Source of the DNA: Heliocidaris erythrogramma
Taxonomy: Eukaryota > Echinodermata > Echinoidea > Camarodonta > Echinometridae
Assembly (NCBI GenBank): GCA_025617745.1
Contig: CM046858.1
Location: forward strand, 46,395,697 to 46,459,696
DNA: 64,000 bases
Reading direction: 5' to 3'
The notes under the pieces were generated by a model. The model was not told the origin of the DNA. It saw nothing but the letters and a program-made list of their open reading frames with translations, and ran no database searches. The stretch's first letter is position 1. The number at the start of each line of letters is the position of its first letter. The position numbers and the translations under genes were made by a program. Of this stretch, positions 22,150 to 32,875 are shown piece by piece.

Positions 22150-22870
22150 ACGCTGATGATACAAATTTACTATATTCTCATAAAAATCTTGATGTTTTAA
22201 TAAGTTTTATGTAAAACTATAAACACTGATTTATTGAAAGTTTGCGATTGGTTTGCTGCTAATATTAGTTAACAATCGGCTACGAGAAATGTAACTACAA
22301 CATGATATTCTGCAACTCTCCAAAGCCTCCAGATTTTAGCTCTGTACAAATCATACTAAATAATCACATTTTACCTGGTGTTTAATCTACTAAATTTCTT
22401 GGTGTTTTATAGACAGTATTAACATGGAAAATCATATAAATGAACTTGAAAACAAAATAGCTGAAAAAATTGATGTTATTTACCGCCTCGGTATATGTTT
22501 CTGCCCCAAAAGATATTGCAGTACTTCATCTGTACTTATCTTATTGTAATGTAATAGGAGCAATTATATCGAACTAATGTTACGAAGCTATGTACACTGC
22601 AAAACAAGGTTTTACGTATCATATCAGACTCTCATCCTCGCTCGAGTAGCGATCCTTTACCCAAATCACTTAAATTGCTTCGCATTCAAGATATAAATAA
22701 ACTTCAACAGTGTACCTTGTTATATAAATGTCTAAACTCACAATTATCTTCTCAGTTATATTGCCTTTTCCAACGTGTTTCAGATATTCATAAGTATGGT
22801 ACCAGATCAAATAATGAAATCTATATTCCCAAACACTGTAAACTTATTTTTCAACATGATATCAGTTTCA
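22150..22870 (+). pseudogene. Same LINE, 3' half of the RT region
   Basis: It resumes after the hAT element with D-T-N-L-L-Y-S-H and continues with weakly open frames. LLRIQDINKLQQCTLLYKCL and GTRSNNEIYIP match the conserved C-terminal region of CR1/L2-type ORF2. Many stops are present. It is interrupted near 22871 by another LINE 3' end. Confidence 0.75.
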
Positions 22871-23432
22871 CCTCCCCCCCCCCCCCCTTCCTCACCCCCT
22901 GTCACTTTGTCCTTCTTCTTCTGTTTTTGTAAAATTTACTCCTTTTCACTGTTACTATTCCCAGCTTTATTATTTTTCAATGCTTTCTTATCGATATAAA
23001 GTGTGTTATGCTTATGATTTGTTTGCTTTCCATGGCCATGTATCTGTCTTCTTCTTTTTTCCCTTTTATTGGGAATTTTATGCTTAGTTGCCCAGTCTAG
23101 TTTTTATGTACTGTATTCATGATTTATCTTTTGCCAGGGACCAGCGCTTCTACAAGCTATGCTTCTATGTTGGTCTCTGTTTTCATTATCATTTTCATAA
23201 AATGAATCTAATGTAGTCTTCATTACTGTTACTTTTTTTTCTCACAACTCAAACTTTAATGCACATTATTTTGCTTGTAATGATCAAAAACGTTTCTGCA
23301 CTAAGTTGTGTTGTCAATTAAATTTATATATTGTATACTGTTGATTGCATAATACATATTGTTATATACATGTACTTTGAAAAATGAAAGTGTAATGAAA
23401 TAAAATCTACATCTGAAATCTGAATCTGAATC
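22871..23432 (+). mobile_element. Truncated LINE 3' end inserted in the LINE
   Basis: It begins with a C-tract and ends with AATAAAATCTACATCTG followed by AATCTGAATCTGAATC, a TCTGAA-type 3' tail. The host LINE's coding frame resumes straight after it (KLWNDLPAPMRNSVSLLRF at 23434), so it inserted into the LINE's C-terminal region. Confidence 0.65.
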
Positions 23433-23995
23433 TAAGCTTTGGAACGATTTACCTGCACCAATGAGAAATTCGGTGTCTCTGTTAAGGTTCTCATGGAAGC
23501 TTAAAAAAAGTTTATGATATCGGATTATAGTTCATGGTGCCTGCTTGATTATTATGGTCAATTACTATCATCCTAATCTGTTTCCAGTATCTTTATATGT
23601 AAGAATGCCTGTGAATATTTCGATATTTTACTCTCACCGTATATCTTGCCACATCCATGCACGTCATACAACTCCATTATGATTATTACTGTTGCAACCC
23701 TCTTCCTTTCTCTCTATACTCCAAGGTCCCTATCCTCTTCTCTCCCCTCTCTTAGTATGTCACTTTCTTCTTTTCTTTTAATAATTTATACTGTACATAT
23801 TTGTGTATTCAGGCGTTCCCGCTATAAGGTCTGCTTATTGGGATCGCACCTTCTTACTTGCATTGCAAGTTCTTGATTATACTAATATTACTTTATATAC
23901 ATGTAAATTGTACTATTTGAACAGATGTCGAATGTTGTCAAAATCAGTGGAAGAAAATAAATGTTAATTTGAATTGAATTGAATTGAATTGATAA
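23433..23995 (+). pseudogene. Same LINE, C-terminus, 3' UTR and GAATT tail
   Basis: KLWNDLPAPMRNSVSLLRF and WKLKKSL then a stop, followed by ~470 bases of 3' UTR ending in GAATTGAATTGAATTG. This closes the LINE that started upstream of 19711. Confidence 0.75.
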
Positions 23996-23999
23996 TGTG

Positions 24000-24681
24000 A
24001 GGATAGCCGAAAGTCAATTCATTGACTATTTTTGTCATTGACCTATACAAGAATGTATGCGAACAGTGCAAAATGATAGGAACGCGCTTTAAGGAGTGGA
24101 GATGGTGCACACTTTTGTGCGGGCTTGAAATCCAATGGCCAGTGGTAATAATGAATGACAATGTAAAGCGCATCGAAGTATTCACGTAATGTGGTACATA
24201 AATGTAACATATGTTGTTTAGCCTCAAGAGAAAAGGAAATAATAAAAGACAACCATATTGTAACAAACGGAAATTTGTTATCTTCATGTGTCTCCATTTT
24301 CCTTCTCACTTTCTTCTAGCTATACTATCCGATCTTCATTCAGAGGAGTAGAAATCTAGTAGGGATCATTTACTCAAAGAGTGGATTTCCACTCCCTCAC
24401 GAAGCGATCGTGAACATGACTCCTCAAAGAGTGGATTTCCATTCCCAAACGAAGTGATCAACAATATGACTCCTCAAAGAGTTCACTAATATGACGGCAT
24501 AGCAGTGCTGGTCTTCGGCCACATGTACAAACTCAGCGATCCTATCCAGCGTCCCACGCCTCCATGCAATCCGGTCAAAAACCAGCGCAGCGATATCAGA
24601 CCAAGGAGTTATCTCCTTGATCAGACACTGACATCGACATCGCAATACATACGGAGCTATTGAGCGTGACTCTTACACTTA
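24000..24681. other. Unassigned; short direct repeats
   Basis: CTCAAAGAGTGGATTTCCA occurs twice (24373 and 24423), with a third CTCAAAGAGTT at 24473. A minus-strand open frame at 24424-24645 contains EITPWSDIAALVFDRIAWRR but resembles nothing I know; it could be an exon or chance. Confidence 0.5.
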
Positions 24682-25221
24682 TGCCTAGTTTACATTTGCT
24701 ACGGTCATCGTACGATGGATTAGTCCACGATTTTCCTTGCGATTTGGGGGACATCGTAGGTGGCTACGGGCTACGATTTTTATGTTTACATTATTTACGG
24801 TCATCGTGCGATTTCATGTACTGGGCATCGTAGAGGGGCCAAAGACAAAGCCGTACAGAGGCTGTACGGAGATCGTACAGACATTGTACGGAGGTCGTAG
24901 GGAGATCGTGCGATTTCTGCACGATGCTTTTTTGCTCCCCTGTTGAAAAAAAATCGTACGCTCTCTGCATGATCAGCGCAAGGCCTCCGCACAATGACCC
25001 TGCGCTGATCGTACGATGCCACCTACGATGTTTTTAAGGCTACGATCCTACGATTTTGTATAACTCCGCGCTAAACAAAATCGTAGAGGCTACGGAGACC
25101 CTGAATCCGTACGAAAATCGTACGATCGTCGTATGCCACCCCAGGGAGATCGTGCGATTAGAGGGATACGATCAGTTTACGGTCACCCTACGATGATCGT
25201 AGACCAAATGTAAATGGGGCA
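24682..25221. mobile_element. PIF/Harbinger-type MITE, 540 bp
   Basis: Inverted ends TGCCTAGTTTACATTTG and CAAATGTAAATGGGGCA are flanked by TTA at 24679-24681 and 25222-25224, a 3-bp duplication typical of PIF/Harbinger. The interior is crowded with short palindromes (ATCGTACGAT, CTACGAT, CGTAG) in both directions. Non-coding. Confidence 0.8.
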
Positions 25222-25515
25222 TTACTGTTGAGTAACGCAACGTTCGAACGGAAAAATGCGCTTCAGACACACGAAATAATCCCGATCTAAAAACTGAAAA
25301 AACTCTTGACATACAGCTTAGTTTTTTTTAAAACAATATCGCCTTACGGACAAACTTATTCTACTTTTGAGTAATCATTGTAGCTTTAGGAGAAATGGTT
25401 TGGTTTTTCGACAATTTTCATATGGAAAGAAATTCTGAAGTACGGATTTAAGGGCCAGAAACGATTCACAAATTAATACAAAATTAAGTTAAGTCTATAT
25501 TCTATACGTAGAGAT

Positions 25516-25797
25516 GTCGTGGTCTAGTGGATACGTCACGGGACTGGATCACATGGTTTGCGGTTCAAGTCCCGCCGCGGCACTAATGTCCTTTGGCAAG
25601 TTATTAATCTACATTTGCCACTCTCCACCCAGGTGTAGTAAATGGGTACCTGGTATGAATTTATTCCTTGAATGCTTTTAGCGCCTTAGGGCAGCTCGGC
25701 TAAAACCAGGGTAATAGTAGTACTTCCGCGCCTAGGAATAGGTTACCTAGATAGGTGGCGCGTTATAAATGTCTATTATTATTATTTTGCATAGGCG
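25516..25797 (+). mobile_element. tRNA-derived SINE with ATT-repeat tail
   Basis: The head 25516-25581 has an A-box-like TGGTCTAGTGG, a B box GGTTCAAGTCC and pairing ends GTCGTGG/CCGCGGC. The body follows (GCAGCTCGGCTAAAACCAGG, GGTGGCGCGTTATAAATG) and it ends in TATTATTATTATTTT. This is the layout of tRNA-SINEs common in marine deuterostomes. Confidence 0.85.
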
Positions 25798-26027
25798 TAC
25801 GGGCATATTTTCGCGAGGGGGCTGACGCCTCTTGCTCGAATATCAACTTTTCAAAATACTTCATTATAGTAAGAATATTATTTCGTCATCAAAATATACT
25901 AGATAAGATATAAAGATGAGGTATTCGGCCACCTCGCTGTATATATTTTAGGAACTTTGAAAATCCTCAGGGAAATAGACCTGCGCCCTGCACCCCCCCC
26001 CCCCCCCACCATGCGCCTATGCTCTAT
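25793..26027. mobile_element. Possible hAT-like MITE
   Basis: CATAGGCGTACGGGC at the left and GCGCCTATG at the right form a short inverted repeat around a C-tract-rich interior. No target duplication resolved. Confidence 0.5.
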
Positions 26028-26069
26028 TGGTGCTTTACAGCATTCACACATGCGATACTATTATGTCAT

Positions 26070-26770
26070 CGTAAATTCGGGGGCTACTCGTTTTTCCGAA
26101 GGTTCCTAATTCCGAAACACAAATTTCCCATAGAAGGGGGTTCATAACTCCGAAAATGAAATAGGGTTCATAATTCTGAACATTTGATTCATTTCTCCGA
26201 AGGTTCGTAATTCCAAATATGAAATAGAGTTCATAATTCCGAAGCTTCGTAATTCCGACAATAAAATAGGGTTCGTAATTCCGACAATAAAAAAGGGTTC
26301 TTAATTCCGAAAACGAAATAGGGTTCATAATTCCGAAAATGAAAAAGGGTTCATAATTCCGAAAATGCCATAGAGTCCTATACTTTTCGCAATTACGAAC
26401 CTTCGGAAATATGAACCCTATTTCATTATCGGAATTACGAACCCTATTTCATTTTCGAAATTACGAACCCTATTTCATTTTCGAAATTATGAACCCTTTT
26501 TCAATTTCGGAATTATGAACCGTCGGAGTGTGTGTGTAAGTGTATGTGTGTGTAATTGGGTTTTTACAGACGTGTATCAATCAGATATGATTATTTACGT
26601 CTGGGACCGACCTTTAACGTCACCATCCGAAAGACGTGACTCAGTCTCGAACCTGGGTCCGCTGAATCAGTTTATAACTTCCACTGGTAGCTGGATTACA
26701 GGCGCACGCCACAACGCCCAGTTGAGTAACGAACCTTCGGAATTATGAACCTTTCTGAAAAACGACATGT
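26070..26770. repeat. Inverted minisatellite (GGTTCATAATTCCGAAAATGAAA), with a SINE in one arm
   Basis: About ten ~25-bp units read GGTTCATAATTCCGAAAATG on one side (26080-26370). The complement, CATTTTCGGAATTATGAACC, follows from 26385, so the whole can fold back on itself. The right arm is cut by the SINE at 26527-26722 and resumes with GAACCTTCGGAATTATGAAC. Confidence 0.8.
26527..26722 (-). mobile_element. 7SL-like SINE, copy 3
   Basis: Same head-to-tail sequence as the copy at 13900-14088, minus strand, with the AC-type tail (GT-rich on +) at 26527-26560 and the 7SL-like start ending at 26722. Target duplication not certain because the surrounding minisatellite is repetitive. Confidence 0.72.
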
Positions 26771-27797
26771 ATGTGGTGTCACATATCAATGTAATATTGA
26801 TTTAATTTTTAGTAGTGTGCAGAAATTTACACATTAAATAATGATCATAGAGAGGGATAGACATTTCATTGAAGATTACTTATAAGGCAGTCCTAAGACT
26901 GAATCGACATGGATTAGAATTAAAAATATAAACATACAAATTGACCACAAAAAAAACCCCCAAAATACGATGTGATAGCAAAGATGTAAAAAAAGAGTAA
27001 AAAAATAGCGAACTTCAGAAATTAAAATCTGCATTATACTTCAAGTTCATCTCCTAATGAAAACTGTAATCACCGACTTTTATTACTGTTTGCAGATTAT
27101 TTTAATACTTTTGCGTTCATGCACAAACTAAAATGCCCCTTCAAAACTTCATGATATTCTGAAAATCATTGCACAGGGAAGGCCTACTGAGAGTTGCTAT
27201 ACTAGATACATTGTTTCCTGAGTGGTTTCTAGAGTCTATCACACCGGAGATGGGCTATAACGTTGTATATCGTTTATATTCCCCGATGATGCAATCGTAT
27301 AGTGAGTTTGCAATTCTCTTTTCCAGGAAGTCACATTTATTTGGTTCTGAGGGGTATTTCCATTTCAAATATTAGATATGTCATGTCTACCGTTAATTCC
27401 ATGTAAACCACCAAGTAACATTTACAAGGAATGCCCCTATTTATCATGTAGTCGCAACGTGTTTGTTCAATAAGCAATCTTTTCTCTTCTTGACGACAAA
27501 TGAACATAACATATTAGACCTATCTGATTTAGTCTGATAAAGGAAGTAAAATACAGCTCATATATATCTACGAAAACACAGGAATATGTATAACACCTTG
27601 CCCCGATTTTGTTTTTTTGTCCTGGCTGAACTACAGTTCCTTTCACAGTGACTGCTATGGTTGGTTGGTTGGTTTTTGATATGATGGCGCTCTCAATCTC
27701 TTCAGATTATTTGCGCCAGTCACTTTTAGTAGGTTTTGGCGTAGGCTTCGGAAAGCTCACGAGCGACTTTTTTTTGTGGTGAAAATGGTGCTATTAA
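26771..27797. other. No assigned gene
   Basis: An open frame at 27169-27375 (starting MHREGLLRVAILDTLFPEW) follows an acceptor-like ATTGCACAG, but I recognise no family. The remainder is AT-rich with nothing distinctive. Confidence 0.5.
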
Positions 27798-27997
27798 CAG
27801 TGGCGGCACCAAGGGGGGGGGGGGGGGGCATGGGGGCATTTGCCCCCCCCCCAGTTGCCCCCCAATAATTTTCGGAGTGAAAAAAAATAAAAGGGTGGAC
27901 AATTTTTTTGTCCGCCCTTACCCCCCCCTAACATTTTCTTTTGCCCCCCATTTGCCCCCCCCCCCCCCCCAATTTAAAAATCCTGGTGCCGCCACTG
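27798..27997. mobile_element. hAT MITE, 200 bp
   Basis: Ends CAGTGGCGGCACCA and TGGTGCCGCCACTG with flanking GCTATTAA/GTTATTAA (7 of 8 match). The interior is G-tract then C-tracts, so it is itself palindromic. Confidence 0.88.
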
Positions 27998-28131
27998 GTT
28001 ATTAATGGTCATCATTAGTATGCTAAGATGTTACTATCCTATCTCCTAAGTTAAAAAGATGTAGATTGTGATTATTCGTAAATATTCGCTATAATACGCC
28101 AGGATACGCCAGCAATCAATCAGAATTAACA

Positions 28132-28169
<38 letters not shown>

Positions 28170-28216
28170 GTAAATTCCAATTGTTCATGGAAAACATACA
28201 TATATATATATATATA
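28132..28216. repeat. Poly-G tract and TA microsatellite
   Basis: An approximately 35-base G run at 28133-28168 and a TATATA tract at 28198-28216. Long G runs are prone to assembly length error. Confidence 0.85.
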
Positions 28217-28829
28217 TACATACACACATACACGCACATACAAGAACTGTACTTGGACGTAGCTGGTATACATACACGTTTTAATCGAGCTTTCGGCTAT
28301 TTAGGCTTTCTCTCAGGATCTAATGGCTCGTGATGAGTTATTGATGTTGTTGCTGCTCTGTATATATATATATTTTTTTTTTTACTCTTTACCAAATCGC
28401 TTCAAGATCAGTTATATAACAGGATCAATGATAGCTTAACGGGCTATCTAAAACGATTGGTATCATATATATAAAACCCAATAATTCACGAGTGAAAATT
28501 GATGGCATTGGCAGGCTTGGTGGCAGGTTTGGTGATGCCTATCCAAGCACACTTTTGGCTCAAAGTGAGGGCACCCTTTGCATATATTACTTTAAAAATC
28601 ATTTATTGTCCCTATAGACCGGATTTTTATTTTCTAATATAAAAAGGAACGTGCTATGATCTCAATAATTTTCATTTCACAACAAATTATGCATCCTATG
28701 AAATGATTTAACCCGAAAATTTTGTTTTTATTGTACTGGATGGCAGCCATTTTGGCTTTTTGCATTTGACATTCGTAGTACCTTTAAAAAATCGAGAGTG
28801 CTCCTCGACTAATATTATAGGCGTATCCG

Positions 28830-29130
28830 GACAACTAACCCCTGGGCAATTACCCGCCTCGGACAACTATACTCTCTAACAACTACCCCTAGACAACTAT
28901 ACCCCTAGGACAATTACCCCCCTGGATAACTACGCCCAGGACGATTACTTCCGGGAAAACTACCCCTGGACAATTACCCCCAGATTCTTGGGTAGTTGTC
29001 CGGGGGGGGGGGGGGGGTATGGGTGTAATTTCTTCCGGGGGGATTGTCCGGGGGTGATTGTCCTGGGGGTAGTTGAGGGGGGGGGGGGGTTTGTCCTGGC
29101 GGGTAATTGTCCTATGGGGGTACTTGTCCA
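28830..29130. repeat. Palindromic minisatellite, GGACAACTACCCC family, locus 1
   Basis: Units of GGACAA(C/T)TACCCCC run up to a centre at CCAGATTCTTGGG (28980-28993). After it the complement, GGGTAGTTGTCC, runs the other way to 29130, so the locus is a perfect fold-back design. Related arrays are at 30447, 31303, 52440 and 53270. Confidence 0.85.
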
Positions 29131-29189
29131 GCCTACCTCAGCCCGAAGACTGTTCTTCCGTAGGTCTGCATGTGCATACATAAATAACA

Positions 29190-30446
29190 TACAACGTTAT
29201 ATACACAAAAATACAACATAATTATTTACAAATACACACAAAAAAATGATAATGAATAGATTGTATAAAAGAGAGTAGAGAATAATAACAATACATATAT
29301 ACAAGTTAAAACAAACAAAAGCAAAAAAAAATAAAAATGTGTATATATATTTTCACCTTTTAATCTCTCTTGTTTCGATGTACTTATTCAGTTTACGCTT
29401 GAAATTCACATAAGCTGATTCACCTTTGAGTTCTTGCGTGATTGAGTTCCAACATTTAGCACCGAAATAATTTTTTTTTTTCTTAAAATATGTTCTTAAT
29501 TTTGGCAATGAAAATTTGTTAGTTACGTTTTTTATGTTATTGTTCGACCATTTGATTTCAAATGTATTTAACAAATACTTTGGATAATTACGATTTCCGA
29601 TTTTTGTACATCGTATAAGCGTATGGTTATTTCTGCTTATATTTAACGAATCAACTTTCAGCTGTTGGTACAGAAGATTTGAAGAATACCTAGAGTCAAC
29701 TTGCAGTATATAGTTCGAAGGGCTCTATTTTGAAGTACCTGAAGCTTCTTTACAGAACTTTTTTATATTTCTCCAGACCACGTCGCAATAGTCTAATTTA
29801 CTTTGAAATATTGTTTTATAAAACAAGAGTGCAATATTCTGAGATATATATTTCCTTATCCTTTGAGGAGGTACAGTTTTTTTAAAATAACATCCTTTCT
29901 GAAACATGTTTGTCAAAATATCAATATGCTCATCCCAATCAAGACATTGATCAATATATACTTAAAATATTTGCAATGGTTTATCTGTTTGAGTTTTACG
30001 TCATTGAAATATACCTTAAGTGTTCTATATTTCACTTTAGCCTTTGATCCAATGAGCATGACTTCAGATGTAATAGCATTTTAAACATAATCTGTTGGCA
30101 TTGACACATTTGGAAAAACGTACAAGATCTGCATTAATTACATTCTCAATAACTTCTGTGGCTTTACTGAGGTAATAAATACAGGTGTCGTCTGCATATA
30201 ACGATATACTACACTTTTTTATACAATTTGTTAGATCATTTACATAAATGACAAAAAGGAGGGGGCCTAAATTGGCTTTCTGTGAAATTCCACGAGTTAT
30301 ATTTAATTCATTTGATCTTACACCATGTACAACCGCGTATTGTCTTCTATCAGTCAGGTAGTTGAGAAACCACGCACAGGCACTTTTATCGAGTCCAATC
30401 AATTTAAGCTTATTAAGGAGGATAGCATGATCAACCGTATCAACCG
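29190..30446 (-). pseudogene. LINE reverse transcriptase remnant, 5'-truncated
   Basis: The minus strand gives SACAWFLNYLTDRRQYAVV, LGPLLFVIYVNDL, SLYADDTCIYY (RT catalytic motif), then SKLDYCDVVWRNI and KNYFGAKCWNSITQELKGE towards the C-terminus. Frameshifts separate the pieces. The 5' end stops at the minisatellite at 30447. The group resembles CR1/L2-type LINEs. Confidence 0.85.
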
Positions 30447-30505
30447 TTGTCCGGGGGGTAGTTGTCCAGGAGTAGGTTTCCAGGGGGTAGTTGTCCTAGA
30501 ATCTT
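30447..30505. repeat. GGGTAGTTGTCC minisatellite, locus 2
   Basis: Three to four reversed units ending in GTAGTTGTCCTAGAATC, the complement of GATTCTAGGACAACTAT that starts the array at 31303. Flanks a LINE remnant on one side. Confidence 0.7.
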
Positions 30506-30661
30506 ATTTAGGCCATGACGAGCGTTCATGCCAAATTTGGTGCTTTTGTCCGTTCTGTCTTTATCTGTCTTTGTCCTTCACCCACCCCGTCTATTTAGCA
30601 CGGCTACGGGGATGTTTATTCCTGTCGGACGGCGGCCCGGGAACCCATTTACTTCTGGGTA

Positions 30662-30903
30662 ACCTCGCTCGTCATTAGGACCACTTATTTATACGAACCG
30701 CTATCAATAACGCATGACTAAATGAATAGCGGTTTTGTATGAATAGCGGTCCTTCTAAATAGCGAGCAAACCATAGATAAATTACCTCGCTATTCATAAG
30801 GACCTCCATTCATAAGGATCACTATTCATAATTATTCATAAGAACCGCTATTCATAACGCGTGTTAAATGAATAGCGGTTTTCTATGAATAGCTAGCAGA
30901 CCC
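30662..30903. repeat. Hairpin-type element (TCGCTATTCATAAGGACC), SINE-free copy
   Basis: Related to 13825-14283 and without the SINE. At the homologous point it reads AATAACGCATGACTAAATG, so it gives the empty-site version for the SINE's target duplication. Confidence 0.8.
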
Positions 30904-31302
30904 TTTTACTTCGCATATCATTGTCGTATACTCTTGTATTGCTTTATTTCCAAGGACAAGTATTGTTCCTCTATTGTTCCTCCGTCCTCGGACAGTCGAC
31001 GGAATAAGGCACAAATTCATTGTTCGACGTTCGAAGACTATTGTCCGGCTTCCGAGGACCATTGTTCTCATGATTTTTTTTTTGTTCTCTGTCCGAAAAT
31101 GTTCTCGGACATACGGTTAAACACGCCCACGCACACACACACACATACACGCACCCTCACACATATAGCGTGGGGTGCAAGTGTGTAAGCATGTGGTTTT
31201 TCTCTTTATATGTCCAAAATATATCATGCTTTGCAGGTATATGATTTGAATATTGAGCAAGCGAGCGAACAATGTTCAAATTTGTGAGGTCGCAATTACA
31301 TT

Positions 31303-31392
31303 GTCATGATTCTAGGACAACTATACCACCTGGACAACTACCCCCAAGAACAATTACCCCCAGGACAACTACCCCCAGGACAATTGCCCCCC
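31303..31392. repeat. GGACAACTACCCC minisatellite, locus 3
   Basis: Starts GATTCTAGGACAACTATACC and continues with four to five units in forward orientation, ending in a C tract. Opposed to the array at 30447-30505. Confidence 0.75.
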
Positions 31393-31624
31393 CCCTACTT
31401 TCTAGTAGTGTAAATATATATCGGGAAAATCAGAAGCAACGACATAAATATTAATAAATTCATATAAATCTATAAATAATATCTCTTTTGAAATAAAGAA
31501 TATATAAATTTGAATAATATAAACAAATATAATATATCAAATTATATCTATCTACAACATATAAATGAAATTTATATTTTACCCACCATTTTTTTTTTTT
31601 TTGGGGGGGGGGGGGGAGTGTTTG

Positions 31625-32392
31625 TACACACCATCAGCTAAGCATATGAAATGTCGAGCGAACTTTTATTAAACTTTCTTTCAGGACTTCATTTTGAGTT
31701 GTGCGAAGCTCCATTAGGCGCAATGTTGTTGATGCGGAGCGAATATTATTGGTGTAGGTCGCGTCTTGAAGTTAAAAATGTAAGATCTACAACTGGTTCC
31801 GCATAACGACCATATATCATGTAAAAGCTCAGTATCTCTTCTTTTTCATGGTGTAATCAGCTAAGCATATGAAATGTCGAGCGAACTTTTATTAAACTTT
31901 TCTTTCAGGACTTCATTTTGAGTTGTGCGAAGCTCCAATAGGCGCGCTATTGTTGATGCGGAACGTACCGGTATATTATTGGGGGTAGGACGCGTCTTGA
32001 AGTTAAAACAGTAAGATCCAGGCAACTAGTTCCGCATAACGACCATATATCATGTAAAAGCTGAGTATCTCTTCTTTTTCATGGTGTAATCAGCTAAGCA
32101 TATGAAATGTCGAGCGAACTTTTATTTGAGGACTTCATTCTGATTTTCGCGAAGTACTGCGCTTCAGAACGCTGCTCGCGAATCTATTCATGAAAGCAAT
32201 ACATTTTTCATAATTAGTGTAAAATATTATTGCCTTGCCCTTTAGACTTCAAGACGAACGAAATAATCCATTAAGACCTTTTTTATACCTCCATAAATTA
32301 CTCAACCAGGAAGTAAATTCTGTTAAACCATGTTTTTCATTTTGAAAACTTTTTCCTTTTTCGATTGGACGTTTGGGCGACACCCTAATTGG
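31625..32392. repeat. Satellite-related units and terminal segment, locus at 31.6 kb
   Basis: CAGCTAAGCATATGAAATGTCGAGCGAACTT recurs with ~222-231-bp spacing, a diverged form of the 55.1-57.2 kb unit. A ~290-bp segment follows, ending GGACGTTTGGGCGACACC then CTAATTGG. The same terminal segment closes the array at 57.46 kb, so this looks like the end of one element family. Confidence 0.7.
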
Positions 32393-32875
32393 ACACCCTA
32401 ATTCTTCTACAAAGAAGATGCTAGACTCAGTGCAATATCAAGCACTTAGGATATGCGCTGGTGGTCTGCCTTTAACATTACTAGCTTCACTGCAGGTGGA
32501 AATGGGAGAACTCCCACTAGATTTAAGAAGACAGATATTATCAAACAAGTATAGACAAAACACTGAAAGACACACCAATCATCCATTGATAAAACATATT
32601 GAACCATGCTGGCAATTTGAATATCTTAAAGGTAAGAATGTAAGTAAACCTTTCGGATATAGGCTCCAGTGCAAGATAGGGAAAGAAAGTATGGAAAAGA
32701 TAAGTCCTCCAGCTTTTCCACCATGGTTATTCTGCCCACCAATAATATCTACCTTATTAAGCTCACAAATAAAGAAATCAGATCACCCAATTCAATTACA
32801 ACAATATAGTTTAGAATTGATACACACAAAGTGGTCAAACCAACTTCACATATACACTGATGGATCCAAAGTACC
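32393..32875 (+). pseudogene. RNase-H LINE (I-like), copy on +, first part
   Basis: This ~160-residue open frame matches the same region of the LINE at 43828-47405: MLDSVQYQALRICAGG, MGELPLDLRRQ, HIEPCWQFEYLKGK and LHIYTDGSK, the start of RNase H with its first Asp. The reading is cut after DGSK by an insertion and resumes at about 34003. Confidence 0.88.
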
